This document shows positions 61,921 through 64,000 of a stretch of 64,000 nucleotides of DNA, in pieces (positions within the stretch are counted from its first letter, which is position 1; every line of letters begins with the position of its first letter). The notes below the pieces were generated by a model. It made no database searches. It was not told the origin of the DNA and saw only the letters and a list, made by a program, of their open reading frames with translations. Both the position numbers and the translations under genes were made by a program. Origin of the DNA: Acetobacteraceae bacterium (lineage in GTDB: Bacteria > Pseudomonadota > Alphaproteobacteria > Acetobacterales > Acetobacteraceae); contig CANBNK010000004.1 in NCBI GenBank assembly GCA_947371015.1, forward strand, positions 25,179 through 89,178. Reading direction: 5' to 3'.

Positions 61921-62408
61921 CCAACCCGCTGCTGCTGCTTCGCCGGGGTGCCGGTGGGCTGACGCCGGTGGCACCGGTGCGCTTCGATGGGCTGGAGCTG
62001 CCCGCCTCGCCGAATACCTGCCTGGTCGGGCCGGCCAGCTATGCCGGGCCGAAGCACCTGACCCGGGCGCCCTGGCCGGTGACGCCGGCGGTGCTGTGGG
62101 CCACGCTCAATCGCGTCGCCGCTGGCTTTCCGCGGACGTACAAGCTGGGCGAGTTCCCCGACCTGGATGGGCCGGCCCAGCCTGGCGCGTCCGGCGGCGC
62201 GCCGGTCATCGGCCGGGCGCAGGGCCAATGGGTGGAACGCTCCGCGCTGATGAACTACCCCGACATCATCGCTGCCGAGGTGCGCCCGGCCCCCGAAGGC
62301 GCCGGCCTGCTGCTGTACAGCCGCAGCCTGTTCGGCTGGTCGGACCTCGGCGTCAACAAGGCCCGGGCGGAGCGCTGGCTTGCCGCGCTGGATGCCGCAC
62401 TGCAATAA
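61917..62408 (+). CDS. DUF1499 family protein
   Basis: A 163-aa protein. The LPASPNTCLVGPASY stretch near the N-terminus and the C-terminal YSRSLFGWSDLGVNKARAERWLAAL match the DUF1499 pattern (a Ser/Arg strand, then SD-GVN-R). Many relatives carry an N-terminal membrane helix; this one does not, so it should be cytosolic or recruited by a partner. Role unknown; translation is coupled to DUF3253. Confidence 0.78.
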   Translation: MTNPLLLLRRGAGGLTPVAPVRFDGLELPASPNTCLVGPASYAGPKHLTRAPWPVTPAVLWATLNRVAAGFPRTYKLGEFPDLDGPAQPGASGGAPVIGRAQGQWVERSALMNYPDIIAAEVRPAPEGAGLLLYSRSLFGWSDLGVNKARAERWLAALDAALQ

Positions 62409-62419
62409 CGACGACAGGC

Positions 62420-62461
62420 TGATCCACGCCCTGCGGCGATGACGTCCCAGGCGATCAGGCT
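62420..62461 (-). repeat. Degenerate hairpin 1 remnant of the dispersed element
   Basis: CTGATCCACGCC...GGCGATCAGGC read in reverse resembles GCCTGATCGGC...CGTGAATCAG. It lies 11 bp after the DUF1499 stop and upstream of the ABC exporter gene. Confidence 0.45.
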
Positions 62462-62481
62462 TCAACCCGAGGATACCCCGG

Positions 62482-64000
62482 ATGCGCCGAGTGCTGGTTT
62501 CGCTGCGGGATGCCTGGGCGCTGGCCGCACCGTTCTGGAAGAGCGAGGAGCGCGGCCCTGCCCTGCTGATGCTGGCCGGGCTGGTCGGGCTTAACCTGTT
62601 CCTGGTGGCGATGAACGTGCTGAACAGCTTCTGGGGGCGGGAGTTCTTCAACAGCCTGCAGAACAAGGACCAGGACGCCTTCATCAACCTGCTGCTGTTC
62701 TGGCATCGGGGGGAGACCGGGCTGCTGCCGGGCTTCGTCTGGATCGCGGCGGTGTTCATCCTGGTGGCCGTGTATCAGCTGTACCTGCGCATGGCCTTGC
62801 AGATCCGCTGGCGCCGCTGGCTGACCCGGCACTACCTGGACAACTGGATGGACGCCCGCGCCTATTACCGCGTGGCGCTGACCGACCCGGGCACCGACAA
62901 CCCGGACCAGCGCATCGCCGAGGATATCCGCGCCTTCGTCGATGACACGCTGGTGCTGGGCTTCGGCATGCTGCGCAACGTGGTCACGCTGGTCAGCTTC
63001 GTCGCCGTGCTCTGGGGGCTGAGCGGCGCGATGACGCTGTTCGGCATCAGCGTGCCTGGCTACCTGGTGTGGGTGGCGCTGGTCTATTCCATCATCGGTA
63101 CCGCCTTCGCGCATTGGATCGGGCGGCGGCTGATCCCGCTCAACTTCAACCAGCAGAAGGTCGAGGCCGACTTCCGCTTCGCCCTGGTGCGGCTGCGGGA
63201 GAATACCGAGGGGGTGGCGCTGTATGGCGGCGAGGCAGAGGAAAAGGCCGGGCTGGTCAGGCGCTTCAATGCGCTGGTGGGCAATTGGTGGTCGATCATG
63301 GTCGCCACCAAGCAGCTGACCTTCTTCACCGCCGGCTTCAACCAGGTGGCCAACATCTTCCCCTATGTCGTGGCGTCGCCGGCCTATTTCTCCGGCGCCG
63401 TGCCGCTGGGCGTGCTGAGCCAGACCGCGAGCAGCTTCGGCGAGGTGCAGGGCGCGCTGAGCTGGTTCGTCGATAACTACCGCAGCGTGGCGGAATGGCG
63501 GGCCACGGTGGCGCGGCTCAGCGGGTTCCGCGGTGCGCTGGCCAGTGCGCATGCCGAGCAGGGCGCCGGGGTGCGCGCCGTGCCGGCAGCCGGCGCCAAC
63601 CTGCGGCTGGAAGGCGTGACCCTGGCGCTGCCGGATGGCCGCGTGCTGCTGGCCGACGCCATGGCCGAGATTGCGCCGGGCGAGAAGGTGCTGATCTCCG
63701 GGGCGTCCGGCTCCGGCAAGTCCACGCTGTTCCGCGCCATCGCCGGCATCTGGCCGTTCGGCAGCGGCACCGTGCATGTGCCGGCCGCCGGCCATGTGCT
63801 GTTCCTGCCGCAGCGCGCCTACCTGCCGCTGGGCAGCCTGCGCCATGCGTTGTGCTATCCGCGCGGCGAGGACCAGTTCAGCGAGGCCGAGATCCTGGCG
63901 GTGCTGGCGGAGTGCGGCCTGGCCCACCTGGCGCCGCGGCTGGATGAGGAGGATGCCTGGGACCGTAGGCTTTCCGGTGGCGAGCAGCAGCGCGTGGCCC
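62482..64000 (+). CDS. SbmA/YddA-like ABC transporter, fused permease and ATPase (partial, 3' end beyond window)
   Basis: At least 506 residues of a half-size ABC protein: an N-terminal membrane domain of the ABC_membrane_2/SbmA type (about six helices; FWGREFFNSLQNKDQ is the family signature, residues about 50-64; NPDQRIAEDIRAF) followed by an ATPase with Walker A SGASGSGKST and signature LSGGEQQR at the window end. Relatives take up bleomycin, cobalamin-like compounds and antimicrobial peptides, or act in peroxisomal-type lipid transport. Walker B is not reached. The start ATG 62482 is preceded by GAGGATACCCCGG. Confidence 0.9.
   Translation, partial: MRRVLVSLRDAWALAAPFWKSEERGPALLMLAGLVGLNLFLVAMNVLNSFWGREFFNSLQNKDQDAFINLLLFWHRGETGLLPGFVWIAAVFILVAVYQLYLRMALQIRWRRWLTRHYLDNWMDARAYYRVALTDPGTDNPDQRIAEDIRAFVDDTLVLGFGMLRNVVTLVSFVAVLWGLSGAMTLFGISVPGYLVWVALVYSIIGTAFAHWIGRRLIPLNFNQQKVEADFRFALVRLRENTEGVALYGGEAEEKAGLVRRFNALVGNWWSIMVATKQLTFFTAGFNQVANIFPYVVASPAYFSGAVPLGVLSQTASSFGEVQGALSWFVDNYRSVAEWRATVARLSGFRGALASAHAEQGAGVRAVPAAGANLRLEGVTLALPDGRVLLADAMAEIAPGEKVLISGASGSGKSTLFRAIAGIWPFGSGTVHVPAAGHVLFLPQRAYLPLGSLRHALCYPRGEDQFSEAEILAVLAECGLAHLAPRLDEEDAWDRRLSGGEQQRVA

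Overview
The window is high-GC DNA with very dense coding, short intergenic gaps and many 1-4 nt start/stop overlaps (GTGA, ATGA, TGATG). Gene content points to a free-living alphaproteobacterium. My best guess is an Acetobacteraceae member of the Roseomonas type, because of the large set of Bug/TctC solute receptors beside aromatic and organic-acid enzymes. The taxonomic call is inference. I recognise no rRNA, tRNA, CRISPR array, transposase or phage gene, and no dedicated transcription factor.

Layout. 1-2.8 kb (-): a partial family-5 binding protein, a TauD-type dioxygenase and a Bug receptor. 3-9 kb (+): an SsuA/SsuB/SsuC-like ABC importer, an amidohydrolase and two tandem Bug receptors. 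9-19 kb: a Bug receptor with a beta-hydroxyacid dehydrogenase (-), then MFS transporter, FAD monooxygenase, Bug and DUF2848 (+), a cupin (+), a GNAT/enoyl-CoA hydratase pair (-), and a Bug receptor with a phosphonopyruvate-hydrolase-like protein (+). 19-27 kb: housekeeping and stress genes (parE, a PH-domain membrane protein, an acyltransferase, uvrB, manganese catalase, an SRPBCC protein). 27-35 kb: a Bug receptor, then a leftward operon whose order matches terephthalate clusters: Bug receptor (TphC-like), Rieske dioxygenase alpha and beta (TphA2/TphA3-like), PdxA-family diol dehydrogenase (TphB-like), fumarylacetoacetase and a family-5 binding protein. 35-45 kb: a glycosyltransferase pair, a radical SAM protein, rnhB, a racemase-fold protein, a DedA-like membrane protein, an orphan binding protein, a large HWE-type sensor kinase and a DUF938 methyltransferase. 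45.6-51.5 kb: a polyamine-type ABC operon with three tandem paralogous binding proteins. 51.5-64 kb: an M24-family protein, a large FAD/Fe-S dehydrogenase, two OmpA-family proteins, a GST, a DUF1194 protein, an EAL phosphodiesterase, DUF3253 and DUF1499 proteins, and the start of an SbmA/YddA-like ABC exporter.

The dominant theme is scavenging of small acids: 15 periplasmic binding proteins (8 Bug, 3 PotD-like, 2 family-5, 1 SsuA-like, 1 ABC_sub_bind) lie in 64 kb next to catabolic enzymes. No TctA or TctB membrane partner is present for the Bug receptors.

The most interesting non-coding signals are: (i) a dispersed element of about 105 bp made of two hairpins with apparent compensatory changes, often starting at the stop codon of the gene before it; (ii) a perfect 9-bp hairpin that hides the Shine-Dalgarno of the manganese catalase; (iii) two mini-ORFs coupled to downstream starts; (iv) an in-register 72-bp (24-codon) triple repeat after rnhB; (v) an AT-rich leader before the second OmpA-family gene.
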